Shown piece by piece: positions 37,222 to 45,418 of a stretch of 64,000 nucleotides of DNA. The position numbers and the translations under genes are program-made. Source of the stretch: JAQIBY01 sp963676165 (GTDB taxonomy: Bacteria; Bacteroidota; Bacteroidia; Bacteroidales; ML635J-15); the NCBI GenBank assembly GCA_963676165.1, contig OY781043.1:186001-250000 (forward strand), written 5' to 3'. The notes under the pieces are model-generated. The model ran no database searches. It was not told the origin of the DNA and saw only the letters and a list, made by a program, of their open reading frames with translations. The first letter of the stretch is position 1; the number at the start of each line of letters is the position of its first letter.

Positions 37222-39081
37222 ATGAAAAAGCTAATTTTTGTCATATTAACCTTGATTTCAACACTTATCCACTCACAGGAGATTTTCAATATTATTCTTG
37301 AGGATACAGCAAATGCGCACATTTCTAATAGTGTAGTTTTTAGTTCTGGAGATTATTATGTTTTGTCTGGAACCGGAAATGACCTTAACATAAGAAGCTT
37401 TTGCATAACAAAAGTGGACAATATTGGAAATATTGAATGGCAAGAAATTTATGGTTCTGACAGTATAGAAATTTGGGAAGGTTGGGATCATTGCATGAAA
37501 AAAAACGAAGAATCAACATTCCTTACAGCCACAATAAAAAGTATAAATACTGATAGTATTGGCTTTATGTTTTATAAATTTGATAAATATTTTTCCTTAA
37601 TTGACTCTCAAATTGTAAAATACGATATGAATTGGAGTTTATGCTATAATTCTCTTTTGGACAGTTACGAAAACGCATATTTAACAGGAATATATTATGA
37701 TACACTTGCAAACAATTATTTTTTCTACCTAAGCAAATATGACAGTCTCAATAATTTATTGTGGAAAAAAACAATAACCGACTCTTATTCGTTAGGGAGC
37801 CAATTATTAGAGTGCTCTGATGGATCTATTATTTGCGGAGGAGAACAATCTAATTATGGAGAATCTAAATGCTTAATTGCCTCTTACAAACCAGATGGAG
37901 AAAACAACTGGCATGACTTATATGGTAAAGGTTCTGTATCCGCATTAACAGAAACATCGGATTCGTGCATACTTGCCAGCGGAAATTACCCGGGCATAAA
38001 AACCGCCTTCGACACCTATTACGATGGTTGCATTCGCAAAATTGATGAAAATGGCGATCTGGTTTGGGAACAGTTATATAGAAGTTATTTGTTAAGCCAT
38101 ACCGGAAGTATATATACTACCAATAATATTTATTCGATTATTTCAGATCATGAAGCCATTTATGCTATTGGCAGAAATTACAATTATAATTCATGGTTGG
38201 ACAGAGCATTTTTATTGAAATTAAATAACCATGGAGAAATTATCTGGAAAAGAAATTATTTCGCAGTCAATGAAGAATCACATTCACAACAAATTACCTC
38301 TTTCAAACAAACATCAGACAACGGTTTTATATTATCCGGTTATGGCAACGACTATTCAAACATTGGCTACACTCCCCCCCAACAACGTTGGCTCATAAAA
38401 ACCGATAGCCTTGGCATGGATGGGCTATGTAACACAGTACCCGATGTCTTAGAAGTAGATATTAACCTGCCCAATGAGATGTGCGCTTTTGACACCACAG
38501 AGCAATACCTGTATATAGCAGGCCCAACCGCACCATACACAGTTAGCATAAGCAATGGTCAACAATTTGACAGCATCTACTACCCCCCGGTATTCGTCCC
38601 CAAAGAAATTGGTCCAAGTACCATAGAAATATCCTATGATGGCATATCAACCCTTGAATTTGAAGAACCGGAAGTCACCATTTCCAACCACGATTGGGGA
38701 GAGTGCATAGCCATACCCATAGAGTTTCATGTCGGCAATCAGGTTGGCTTTGTTAATTTTGACATCACCGTCACCGATGGATGGGGCAATAACAAAACCA
38801 TAACAAAATCAATTTACGTAACAACCTGCCCCGACGGGATAAATGATGCATTGCTTAATCAATTACAGATATATCCCAATCCTGCAAACAACAACATTAC
38901 AATTGATTTAAAAAACAATCATAGAAATCTAAATGCTGATATTTTTGATACGCAAGGAAAACATGTATTAAGCAGCTACATCACCGGAGAAAAAACAACA
39001 ATTGACATCAGCTCTCTTCCACCAGGCACCTATCAAATTGTCATTGAAAAAACAAGCCATAATTTTACGGTGGTAAGGTAG
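37222..39081 (+). CDS. T9SS type A surface protein B1
   Basis: 619 residues. Signal peptide MKKLIFVILTLISTLIHS. About 400 residues of repeated beta strands follow, with propeller-like spacing of D-G/W motifs (E-W-Q-E-I-Y-G, L-W-K-K, I-W-K-R). Next is a shared block (S-F-K-Q-T-S-D-N-G-F-I-L-S-G, then an Ig-like part with N-D-A-L-L), and the sorting domain (Y-P-N-P-A-N-N-N). No enzyme motif was found. It is paralogous to B2 (39940-41820): the last ~260 residues are nearly identical while the first ~400 differ much more. It follows copy A with its own start 60 bp after the A stop. Confidence 0.85.
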   Translation: MKKLIFVILTLISTLIHSQEIFNIILEDTANAHISNSVVFSSGDYYVLSGTGNDLNIRSFCITKVDNIGNIEWQEIYGSDSIEIWEGWDHCMKKNEESTFLTATIKSINTDSIGFMFYKFDKYFSLIDSQIVKYDMNWSLCYNSLLDSYENAYLTGIYYDTLANNYFFYLSKYDSLNNLLWKKTITDSYSLGSQLLECSDGSIICGGEQSNYGESKCLIASYKPDGENNWHDLYGKGSVSALTETSDSCILASGNYPGIKTAFDTYYDGCIRKIDENGDLVWEQLYRSYLLSHTGSIYTTNNIYSIISDHEAIYAIGRNYNYNSWLDRAFLLKLNNHGEIIWKRNYFAVNEESHSQQITSFKQTSDNGFILSGYGNDYSNIGYTPPQQRWLIKTDSLGMDGLCNTVPDVLEVDINLPNEMCAFDTTEQYLYIAGPTAPYTVSISNGQQFDSIYYPPVFVPKEIGPSTIEISYDGISTLEFEEPEVTISNHDWGECIAIPIEFHVGNQVGFVNFDITVTDGWGNNKTITKSIYVTTCPDGINDALLNQLQIYPNPANNNITIDLKNNHRNLNADIFDTQGKHVLSSYITGEKTTIDISSLPPGTYQIVIEKTSHNFTVVR

Positions 39082-39468
39082 AATTTGCGAGCTTGAGAAG
39101 AGAGAACTTGCGAGCGGGCGAAAAATAAATCGTGGATGCAAAAACTCCTGTCTCTACCAATTTTCCATACTTCCAGTTAACTCCTGACCCATGCCCCCTG
39201 ACACCTAACTCCTGATTTGCGAGCGGGCGAAAAACAATAGTCATTCAATTGGAAAAGGTAAAAATTGTCATTCGATTGTTTTTTTTCGATGACGCGAGCT
39301 GGTGAACCGACGAGTTGACCCAAACGAGTTTGTAATTTTTGTGCTTGAACTTTGGGATTTGCTTTTTGTCTTTTGTTTTTTGTTTTTTGAGTGTGAGTTC
39401 CAGTGCGAGTTATGAGGGATAAGACAATCTGCCTCTTCCTCAAAACTCACACTCAAAACTGACTTCTC
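39082..39468 (+). repeat. Noncoding repeat copy R2
   Basis: Opens with TTGCGAGCTTGAGAAGAGAG, as R1 does. Then come CCTGACC/CCTGACACC-rich and GCGGGCGAAAAACAATAGTC modules, a T-rich stretch (39350-39390) and the block CACACTCAAAACTGAC / TTCTCGCGCTC. It ends in the fusion to the A remnant at GCGCTC (39469-39474). No gene is supported in it. Confidence 0.8.
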
Positions 39469-39879
39469 GCGCTCATTGGAGAATATCCGTATTTTGAGTA
39501 CACACCCATGCCGGAAGATATAAATCAGCCCAAACGGAACAAGGAATCTAAAACTCCGAACGATTTGTTCACCCCTGAAATAAAGGTATATCCAAACCCT
39601 ACAGATGGTATATTACAAGTTGAATATAATTTTGAGACCCTCAAACAGGAAGGAATAGAAATTCTTATGAAAACTTTAGGTTACACTCCGGAGCCAAACT
39701 GTGAAAGCGGAAGCATTTACATTTATTCCAACAACGGACAATTGATGGAAACCATTCCGTTGTATAACCTGGAGGAAATAAAAAGCATTGACATTTCTTC
39801 TTATCCTACCGGTATTTACATTTTAGAAATAAAAGATTGTTACAAAAACAGCAAATCTCTGAAAATCACAAAACAATAG
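39469..39879 (+). pseudogene. Truncated second copy of A: C-terminal remnant
   Basis: The last ~137 codons of a copy-A paralogue, ending S-L-K-I-T-K-Q like A. The first 55 bp (39469-39523) are identical to 36751-36805 of A. The rest is about half identical at the protein level, with the same Y-P-N-P sorting domain. There is no signal peptide. In the frame of A, a TGA stands just upstream of the fusion, in the repeat, and the only ATG is internal (39508). It is a deletion relic, not a working gene. The deletion joined the repeat to the gene at GCGCTC. Confidence 0.85.
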
Positions 39880-39885
39880 ATTATT

Positions 39886-39924
39886 ATGTGAGCAGAATTT
39901 ATTTTCTGCTCACATTGTTTTTAT
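39886..39924 (+). terminator. Terminator after the A remnant
   Basis: Base-for-base copy of the hairpin at 37168-37206 (12-bp stem, 6-nt loop, TGTTTTTAT). It supports the view that the whole A-spacer-B region was duplicated. Confidence 0.85.
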
Positions 39925-39939
39925 AAATATCTTTACTCA

Positions 39940-41820
39940 ATGAAAAAGTTAGTTCTTGTCATATTAACCATCGTTTCATCACTTTCTCAATCACAAGAAG
40001 TTTTCAATATTATTTTGGAAGATACTGCTTCTCATATTGCAATAGATGTTGTAGAATTGAACAGCAATTACTATGTTTTATCTGGAACACACAATGAGAC
40101 CCTTACTAATTGCTTTGCGATTTCTGAAATCAATAGCTTAGGAGATATACAATGGCAGAGGTTGTATGATAATGATAGTCTTATTGTCCGGGCAGGTTGG
40201 GATGGCTGTTTGAAAATAAAAAATGACAACCTAATGATTTGTGGTACAAGTCTGGATAAGGTTGGTCCTGGTCAATCCATCCACATCACAAGACTGAATG
40301 GACAGTTTGATATTCAAGAACAAAAATATATTTTATATGATTCTATTTGGAAATCCTGTTATAGCTCATTTATTAATGAAGCAGGTGATGTTTTATTAAC
40401 AGGAGCATATGTTGATACAGCAAGTAATGATGTTTATATGTTACTAATAAAACTAAACGAAACACTAGAACTGATATGGAGTCGCACATTTAATTATGAT
40501 TATTCTTATGGTTCAAAAATATTGGAATGTAAAAATGCTGACATTATCTGTGCAGGTACTCAATCTATAAACGGATACGATGATTGGTTAATCAACCGTT
40601 ATACAACACAAGGAGATTTGTTATGGTCAAAAAGATTTGGCTGGCTTGGTTCACGAAATGACGGAGCTGTATCCACATTAGCAGAAACCCCTGATTCGTG
40701 CATACTTGCCTGCGGAAGCTACCCGGGCATAAAAACCGCGTTCGATACCTATTACGATGGTTGCATTCGCAAAATTGATAAAAATGGCGATCTGGTTTGG
40801 GAACAGCGATATCGAAACTATAGCGGACACCCTACAGATGTTGACAAAGTTCTATCGCAAATGGAAATTAGTGACTGTATCCAACTTACAAATGGGGATT
40901 TTATCATTTTAGGATCTTCATTGTCATTTTATACAATACACAGAGGATTCTTAATGCGTGTAACAAATAGTGGTCAAGTAAAATGGCATAAGTATTATTA
41001 TGCAGATAATTTAAATTCAGCATGGCAATATTTAAACTCTTTCAAACAAACATCAGACAACGGTTTTATATTATCCGGTTATGGTAACGACTATTCAAAC
41101 ATTGGCTATACCCCCCCCCAACAACGTTGGCTCATAAAAACCGATAGCCTTGGCATGGATGGGCTATGTAACACAGCACCCGATGCCTTAGAAGTAGATA
41201 TTAACCTGCCCAATGAGATGTGCGCTTTTGACACCACAGAGCAATACCTGTATATAGCAGGGCCAACCGCACCATACACAGTTAGCGTAAGCAATGGTCA
41301 ACAATTTGACAGCATCTACTACCCCCCGGTATTCGTCCCCAAAGAAATTGGTCCAAGTACCATTGAAATATCCTATGATGGCATATCAACCCTTGAATTT
41401 GAAGAATATGAAGTCACCATTTCCAACCACGATTGGGGAGAGTGCATAGCCATACCCATAGCATTTCATGTCGGCAATCAAGTTGGCTTTGTCAATTTTG
41501 ACATCACCGTCACCGATGGATGGGGCAATAACAAAACCATAACAAAATCAATTTACGTAACAACCTGCCCCGACGGGATAAATGATGCATTGCTTAATCA
41601 ATTACAGATATACCCGAACCCTGCAAACAACAACATTACAATTGATTTAAAAAACAATCATAGAAATCTAAATGCTGATATTTTTGATACGCAAGGAAAA
41701 CATGTATTAAGCAGCTACATTACCGGAAAAAAAACAACAATTGATGTCAGCTCTCTTCCTCCAGGCACCTATCAAATTGTCATTGAAAAAACAAGCCATA
41801 ATTTTACGGTGGTAAGGTAG
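39940..41820 (+). CDS. T9SS type A surface protein B2 (paralogue of B1)
   Basis: 626 residues. Signal peptide MKKLVLVILTIVSSLSQS. Same architecture as B1: variable propeller-like N-terminal 400 residues, then the shared block and sorting domain. The C-terminal 784 bp (41037-41820) match B1 38298-39081, with roughly 20 differences by my count. A second short identical-looking segment (S-Y-P-G-I-K-T-A-F-D-T-Y-Y-D-G-C) lies inside the variable part. A C9 tract at 41111-41119 (T-P-P-Q-Q) is in frame, as is the C7 in B1. Frame and length are intact. Expressed independently, since its upstream partner A is only a remnant. Confidence 0.85.
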   Translation: MKKLVLVILTIVSSLSQSQEVFNIILEDTASHIAIDVVELNSNYYVLSGTHNETLTNCFAISEINSLGDIQWQRLYDNDSLIVRAGWDGCLKIKNDNLMICGTSLDKVGPGQSIHITRLNGQFDIQEQKYILYDSIWKSCYSSFINEAGDVLLTGAYVDTASNDVYMLLIKLNETLELIWSRTFNYDYSYGSKILECKNADIICAGTQSINGYDDWLINRYTTQGDLLWSKRFGWLGSRNDGAVSTLAETPDSCILACGSYPGIKTAFDTYYDGCIRKIDKNGDLVWEQRYRNYSGHPTDVDKVLSQMEISDCIQLTNGDFIILGSSLSFYTIHRGFLMRVTNSGQVKWHKYYYADNLNSAWQYLNSFKQTSDNGFILSGYGNDYSNIGYTPPQQRWLIKTDSLGMDGLCNTAPDALEVDINLPNEMCAFDTTEQYLYIAGPTAPYTVSVSNGQQFDSIYYPPVFVPKEIGPSTIEISYDGISTLEFEEYEVTISNHDWGECIAIPIAFHVGNQVGFVNFDITVTDGWGNNKTITKSIYVTTCPDGINDALLNQLQIYPNPANNNITIDLKNNHRNLNADIFDTQGKHVLSSYITGKKTTIDVSSLPPGTYQIVIEKTSHNFTVVR

Positions 41821-41990
41821 AATTTGCGAACTTGCGAAGACGCGTGGATGCGTAAAAAACGAGCTTGAGAAGAGAGAACTTGCGAGCGGGCGAAAACCTA
41901 ATCCCTGACCCCTGAATAGTCATTCAATTGGAAAAGGTAAAAATTGTCATTCGATTGTTTTGCGAGCATGCGTAGCTGCAAAGATTAAAT
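41821..41990 (+). repeat. Noncoding repeat copy R3
   Basis: Directly after the B2 stop: TTGCGAACTTGCGAAGACGC, TTGAGAAGAGAGAACTTGCG, and the TAGTCATTCAATTGGAAAAG / TTGTCATTCGATTG pair, as in R1 and R2. The same opening (with a few changes) follows the third B remnant at 42394-42434. Thus every B copy ends in the same spacer. Confidence 0.75.
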
Positions 41991-42039
41991 CGTTAATACA
42001 ACATTTAAATTAGCTACAAATTCAGATGCGAGTTTTGTA

Positions 42040-42245
42040 AGTCTTCTGAAAGAAGACTATGAGCGGAGGGATTGGCAGACCACAAGCCAGCCGTGGCAGT
42101 GAAAGTTGAATTTTTAATGTAAAATCAATCAGATGCTTTAGACACGTTGTGATTAGATTTTACAAAAATTCAACTGAGCGGGAGGATGATTGGTGCTGCC
42201 TTGATTTTTTTGTTTACTTTTTTCATCAAAGGAAAAAAGTAATTA
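42040..42245. repeat. Structured noncoding segment with three hairpins
   Basis: Three inverted repeats in a row: AGTCTTCT-GAA-AGAAGACT (42040-42058); a large one with arms of about 25 bp, GTTGAATTTTT...GTAAAATCAATCA (42105-42131) and its partner (42150-42174) across an 18-bp loop; and TTACTTTTTTC/GAAAAAAGTAA (42215-42243). GAGCGG flanks occur on both sides of the large hairpin. The final hairpin resembles short sequences I associate with intergenic repeats in Bacteroidota genomes. ORFs across it are frame-random. No gene was identified. Confidence 0.6.
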
Positions 42246-42253
42246 AAACAACC

Positions 42254-42393
42254 ATTACCGGAGAACAAACCAGCCTGCCATCCTCAGCTGGTAAACCGGC
42301 TGGCAGGCAACAATTGACATCAGCTCTCTTCCACCAGGCACCTATCAAATTGTCATTGAAAAAACAAGCCATAATTTTACGGTGGTAAGGTAG
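42254..42393 (+). pseudogene. Third copy of B: C-terminal remnant interrupted by a palindrome
   Basis: Homology to the B1/B2 end starts at ATTACCGGAG and runs to the shared stop TAG (42391-42393), ending F-T-V-V-R like B1. Between two AAC triplets it carries a 38-bp insertion (42271-42308) that is absent from B1 and B2. The insertion is not a multiple of 3, so the coding phase is lost as well as the 5' part. Confidence 0.85.
42271..42308. mobile_element. 38-bp palindromic miniature element
   Basis: GCCTGCCA (42273-42280) pairs with TGGCAGGC (42301-42308), and inner arms AGCTGGT/ACCGGCT nest inside. Clean insertion relative to the empty sites in B1 (near 39000) and B2 (near 41740). The first 22 bases recur in R1 at about 28695. 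A related CCTGCCA...TGGCAGG pair lies at 48951-48981. Confidence 0.65.
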
Positions 42394-42434
42394 AATTTGT
42401 GAACTTGCGAAGACGCGAAGATGCGTAGAGGCGC

Positions 42435-44134
42435 CAGACTGTCTAATAACCTTAATAAGTTTGTTAATAAAGATTTTGCATGAATTCATGTTAAAGGAAA
42501 GGATATTAGTACCTTACAATATGAAATTTATAAAAGGAGAAAGTAGGTATTTAAAAAGTCTATTCCCAGTATCTTTAGAAGAAAGCATTGGTGAGGATAA
42601 TGAAATTCGCATTATTGACGCATTTGTTGATAATTTAAACTTTTCTGAATTGGGATTTAGAACACATTACAGAGAAACAGGTCGTCCGGCCTATCACCCC
42701 AAAGATTTACTAAAGCTATATATTTATGGATATATGAATAGCATTGGATCATCACGTCGGTTAGAAAAAGAATGCAAACGAAATATTGAATTGATGTGGC
42801 TTTTAAATAATTTGTCACCAGATCATAATACTATATCGAATTTCAGAAAGGACAATTCCAAATCAATAAAGAAAGTTTTCAGAGAGACGGTTAAGTTATC
42901 TCAGTATTTTGAACTTATTGGAGGCGAATTGGTTGCAGGAGACAGCACAAAGCTTAGAGCCCAGAATAGCAAAAAGAATAATTTCAATCAGAAAAAGATA
43001 GAGCGACATCAAGAATATATCGAAAGAAAAATAGAAGAATACGAACAAGAATTAAGTAATAACGATGGTGATAATCAGGAAATATTAAAAAAGATTGAGA
43101 ACAAAAAAGAACTTAAATCAAAGTACAACCGCATGTCTGAGGAATTAACTAGAGATAAAGAAACACAAATATCAACTAGTGATCCAGATAGTCGAAATAT
43201 GACTCTTCGAAATAATATATCGGAAGTCGCTTACTGTGTTCAAAGTATGGTTGACGCTAAGCACAACCTGCTGCTGGACTTTATTGTGACGAACAAAGGT
43301 GATAAAAACGCAATGGGAAATATGTTGCAACGTACTAAGTCTATTTTACGTAATACTACTTTTACTGCTTTATTTGATACTGGATACCATTCAGGGAGAG
43401 AGCTAAAAAAAGCAGATGATTTAGGCATCAATGTTCTGGTAAATGTACCTTCTACACCACATGCAAACCAAATTCCTGACCCAAATTATTGTATAAGCAA
43501 TTTTGTATATGACAAAGAAAATGACACATATACATGCCCAGAAGGTGAAATTTTAATAACTAATGGGAATTGGTGTAACGCAAGAAATAAGAATGGAGAA
43601 GTTTATTACAGATTTAAAAACTATGGTACCGTTAAATGCAAAGAATGTCCCGTTAGGTCTAAGTGTACAATAAATAAAAAAGGTCGTAGAATAAAAAGAA
43701 GTGAATATGCCGAGAACATACAGTCTAACACGAAACGAATGATTGATTTAAAAGATAAATACCGGCAGCGGAAAAGCATAGTAGAACATCCATTTGGAAC
43801 AATGAAACGACAATGGGGATACGACCACATAATAACGAAAAAATACATTAAACGAGCAACAGCAGATGTTGGGTTGATTTTTTCATGCTATAATATCAAG
43901 CGATTAATAAATATTCTGGGAATTGATGCACTAATCGAATCTTTCAATAAGGGAAAGAGGTTTTGTGCTCAAATATTAACCAGATATGGAATCAAATTAA
44001 GACTTTTAAGACCTCTAAATTATTTACACAAACAAGGCTGCACAAAATCAATCCCTAATTATTACTACTTATTTAGCAACTATAGGCTTATGAGGGCATG
44101 AATTTTTAGAAAATCTTAATTATCAGACAGTCTG
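42435..44134 (+). mobile_element. IS1182-family insertion sequence, 1,700 bp
   Basis: Ends by inverted repeats CAGACTGTCTAATAA (left, 42435-42449) and TTATCAGACAGTCTG (right, 44120-44134), matching at 14 of 15 positions. Flanked by GCGC on both sides (42431-42434 and 44135-44138), a likely 4-bp palindromic target duplication. It was inserted into an R3-like repeat after the third B remnant. One transposase gene fills the element. Confidence 0.85.
42488..44101 (+). CDS. IS1182 family transposase
   Basis: 537 residues from ATG 42488; ATG 42521 (M-K-F-I-K-G-E-S) is an alternative start. DDE-type: N-terminal DUF772-like domain with F-R-T-H-Y-R-E-T-G-R-P-A-Y-H-P-K-D-L-L near 60, D-S-T-K at the first catalytic Asp (about 155), second Asp in F-D-T-G-Y-H-S-G-R-E-L, and Glu in S-I-V-E-H-P-F-G-T-M-K-R-Q-W-G. 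A four-Cys zinc-like cluster (K-C-K-E-C-P-V-R-S-K-C) precedes the last Asp/Glu region. All motifs are present and the frame is open, so the element may be active. The coiled insert about 170-240 is charged. Confidence 0.9.
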   Translation: MLKERILVPYNMKFIKGESRYLKSLFPVSLEESIGEDNEIRIIDAFVDNLNFSELGFRTHYRETGRPAYHPKDLLKLYIYGYMNSIGSSRRLEKECKRNIELMWLLNNLSPDHNTISNFRKDNSKSIKKVFRETVKLSQYFELIGGELVAGDSTKLRAQNSKKNNFNQKKIERHQEYIERKIEEYEQELSNNDGDNQEILKKIENKKELKSKYNRMSEELTRDKETQISTSDPDSRNMTLRNNISEVAYCVQSMVDAKHNLLLDFIVTNKGDKNAMGNMLQRTKSILRNTTFTALFDTGYHSGRELKKADDLGINVLVNVPSTPHANQIPDPNYCISNFVYDKENDTYTCPEGEILITNGNWCNARNKNGEVYYRFKNYGTVKCKECPVRSKCTINKKGRRIKRSEYAENIQSNTKRMIDLKDKYRQRKSIVEHPFGTMKRQWGYDHIITKKYIKRATADVGLIFSCYNIKRLINILGIDALIESFNKGKRFCAQILTRYGIKLRLLRPLNYLHKQGCTKSIPNYYYLFSNYRLMRA

Positions 44135-44138
44135 GCGC

Positions 44139-44379
44139 AGGCAGGAGCTTACGAAAAGTGTATATACCCTTCCTAAGTTTGTAAAATATTATATTTAAAC
44201 ATTATAATCAAAAGAACGAAAGAGAGGATTAAGGTCATTATACAAAATGTGTCATAAAAACACGTCAACATTGAAGATCCCCACTCTTTCGCTACTTAAA
44301 TACGATTAGTTCTCTGGGCATAAAGCCTGTTTTCAGGTTGTTATATTCAAGTAGCATCGTTCTTTTTAAAATCATAATT
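44139..44379 (+). ncRNA. Structured IS110 leader: bridge-RNA candidate
   Basis: A noncoding run of 241 bp in front of the IS110 transposase. Hairpin 1: ATGTGT/ACACGT (44247-44265, 7-nt loop). Hairpin 2: 12-bp long-range stem GCTACTTAAATA (44291-44302) with TATTCAAGTAGC (44344-44355), one mismatch, enclosing a stem AGCCTG-TTTT-CAGGTT (44324-44339). In the IS110 group the left end encodes a bridge RNA that specifies target and donor. Position and structure fit; transcription and guides are untested. The exact left end of the IS is not visible, since the family lacks clear inverted repeats. Confidence 0.4.
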
Positions 44380-45348
44380 ATGAATAAAAATACAAAATTT
44401 ATTGGGATTGACATCTCTAAAAATGTTTTTGATGTCTGGAATGAAAAATTGGGACATAAGCAATTTTCAAACAACGAGAATGGCTTTGCTGAGTTTGTCC
44501 TGCTTTTAGCACCAGACAGTTGGTGCGTTATGGAATATACAGCCAGCTACTACCAACAACTTGCAATCTTTCTTTATGAAAACCATGTGAATGTTTCTGT
44601 AATTAATCCGCTAGTAATTAAGCGGTTTATTCAAATGAAATTGCAACACAATAAAACAGATAAAAGTGATGCAAAGATGATTGTTAAATATGCACAAGAA
44701 CAGAAATTAAGCAAATGGGCTCCTAAACCAGATTACATAGAAGAATGCAAAGATTTACATTCTGCTATAAATCTTTATCTAAAACAAAACACCGCTCTTA
44801 AAAATAAATTGCAAGGCCTGTTAGACAAAGGTGTCAAAGGAAAGGTTGTGACCTCCTTAAAACGACAGTTAAGACTATTAAAAAATGAAATTAGCCTGTT
44901 AGAGTCTGAATTAGAATACAGAATCAAAGAAAACAAGCAGGAAATGCTTACTAATATCACATCAATACCTGGCATTGGAAAAAAGACAGCTCTTTTTCTT
45001 ATTGTTTGTACAAATGCATTTGAAACGTTTGATAATGCAAAACAATTATCCGCATTTTTCGGACTCTCTCCTGTCGAATACTCGTCGGGATCTAGTGTAA
45101 AAGGTCGCTCCAGAATCTCCAAAAGAGGGAATGCGCGGATGAGAAATTACCTCTTCATGTGTAGCTTTACAGCATGCAAAAACAATCCTCATTGCAAGGC
45201 TATTTATAACCGAATTGTTGATAAGGGAAAATCAAAAAAACTTGCCCTGATTGCTGTAACAAACAAACTCTTAAAACAAGCTTTTGCAATTGCAAATTCT
45301 GGAAAGCCATATGATCCAAATTTTAAATCGCATTTGATTCCTTCGTAA
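44380..45348 (+). CDS. IS110 family transposase
   Basis: 322 residues from ATG 44380; an in-frame codon at 44338 lies inside the leader structure and is disfavoured. N-terminal DEDD RuvC-like domain: F-I-G-I-D-I-S-K-N-V-F-D (first Asp about residue 10), E-Y-T-A-S-Y, then D-K-S-D-A-K-M-I near 100. Coiled middle, then the Transposase_20 domain: S-I-P-G-I-G-K-K-T-A, F-F-G-L-S-P, and the serine-containing C-terminus S-G-S-S-V-K-G-R-S-R-I-S-K-R-G-N. All DEDD and Ser motifs are recognisable, so it could be active. It lies 245 bp after the IS1182 element. Confidence 0.92.
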   Translation: MNKNTKFIGIDISKNVFDVWNEKLGHKQFSNNENGFAEFVLLLAPDSWCVMEYTASYYQQLAIFLYENHVNVSVINPLVIKRFIQMKLQHNKTDKSDAKMIVKYAQEQKLSKWAPKPDYIEECKDLHSAINLYLKQNTALKNKLQGLLDKGVKGKVVTSLKRQLRLLKNEISLLESELEYRIKENKQEMLTNITSIPGIGKKTALFLIVCTNAFETFDNAKQLSAFFGLSPVEYSSGSSVKGRSRISKRGNARMRNYLFMCSFTACKNNPHCKAIYNRIVDKGKSKKLALIAVTNKLLKQAFAIANSGKPYDPNFKSHLIPS

Positions 45349-45352
45349 TTTT

Positions 45353-45396
45353 TCTTTTTGAAATTGCCCTTACTTAATTACGGCATTTTAAAAAGA
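45353..45396 (+). terminator. Imperfect hairpin after the IS110 transposase
   Basis: TTTCTTTTTGAAATTGCC pairs imperfectly with GGCATTTTAAAAAGAAA across a 13-nt loop, followed by AATTTTTATTCG. It could be the terminator or the right end of the element. Confidence 0.5.
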
Positions 45397-45418
45397 AAAA
45401 TTTTTATTCGTTTTTACT

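Noticed and set aside
39177..39456. Two ORFs within repeat R2
   Set aside because: Low-complexity repeat translation with no homologue or start context.
39508..39879. 123-residue free-standing T9SS protein
   Set aside because: No signal peptide, and it is a clear 3' remnant of copy A fused to a repeat.
42149..42388. 79-residue ORF across the hairpin segment and third B remnant
   Set aside because: Runs in the wrong frame relative to the B tail and over a hairpin; relic sequence.
44338..44379. Start of the IS110 transposase at 44338
   Set aside because: It would place 14 residues inside the leader hairpin; the family starts at M-N-K-N-T-K-F-I-G-I-D-I.
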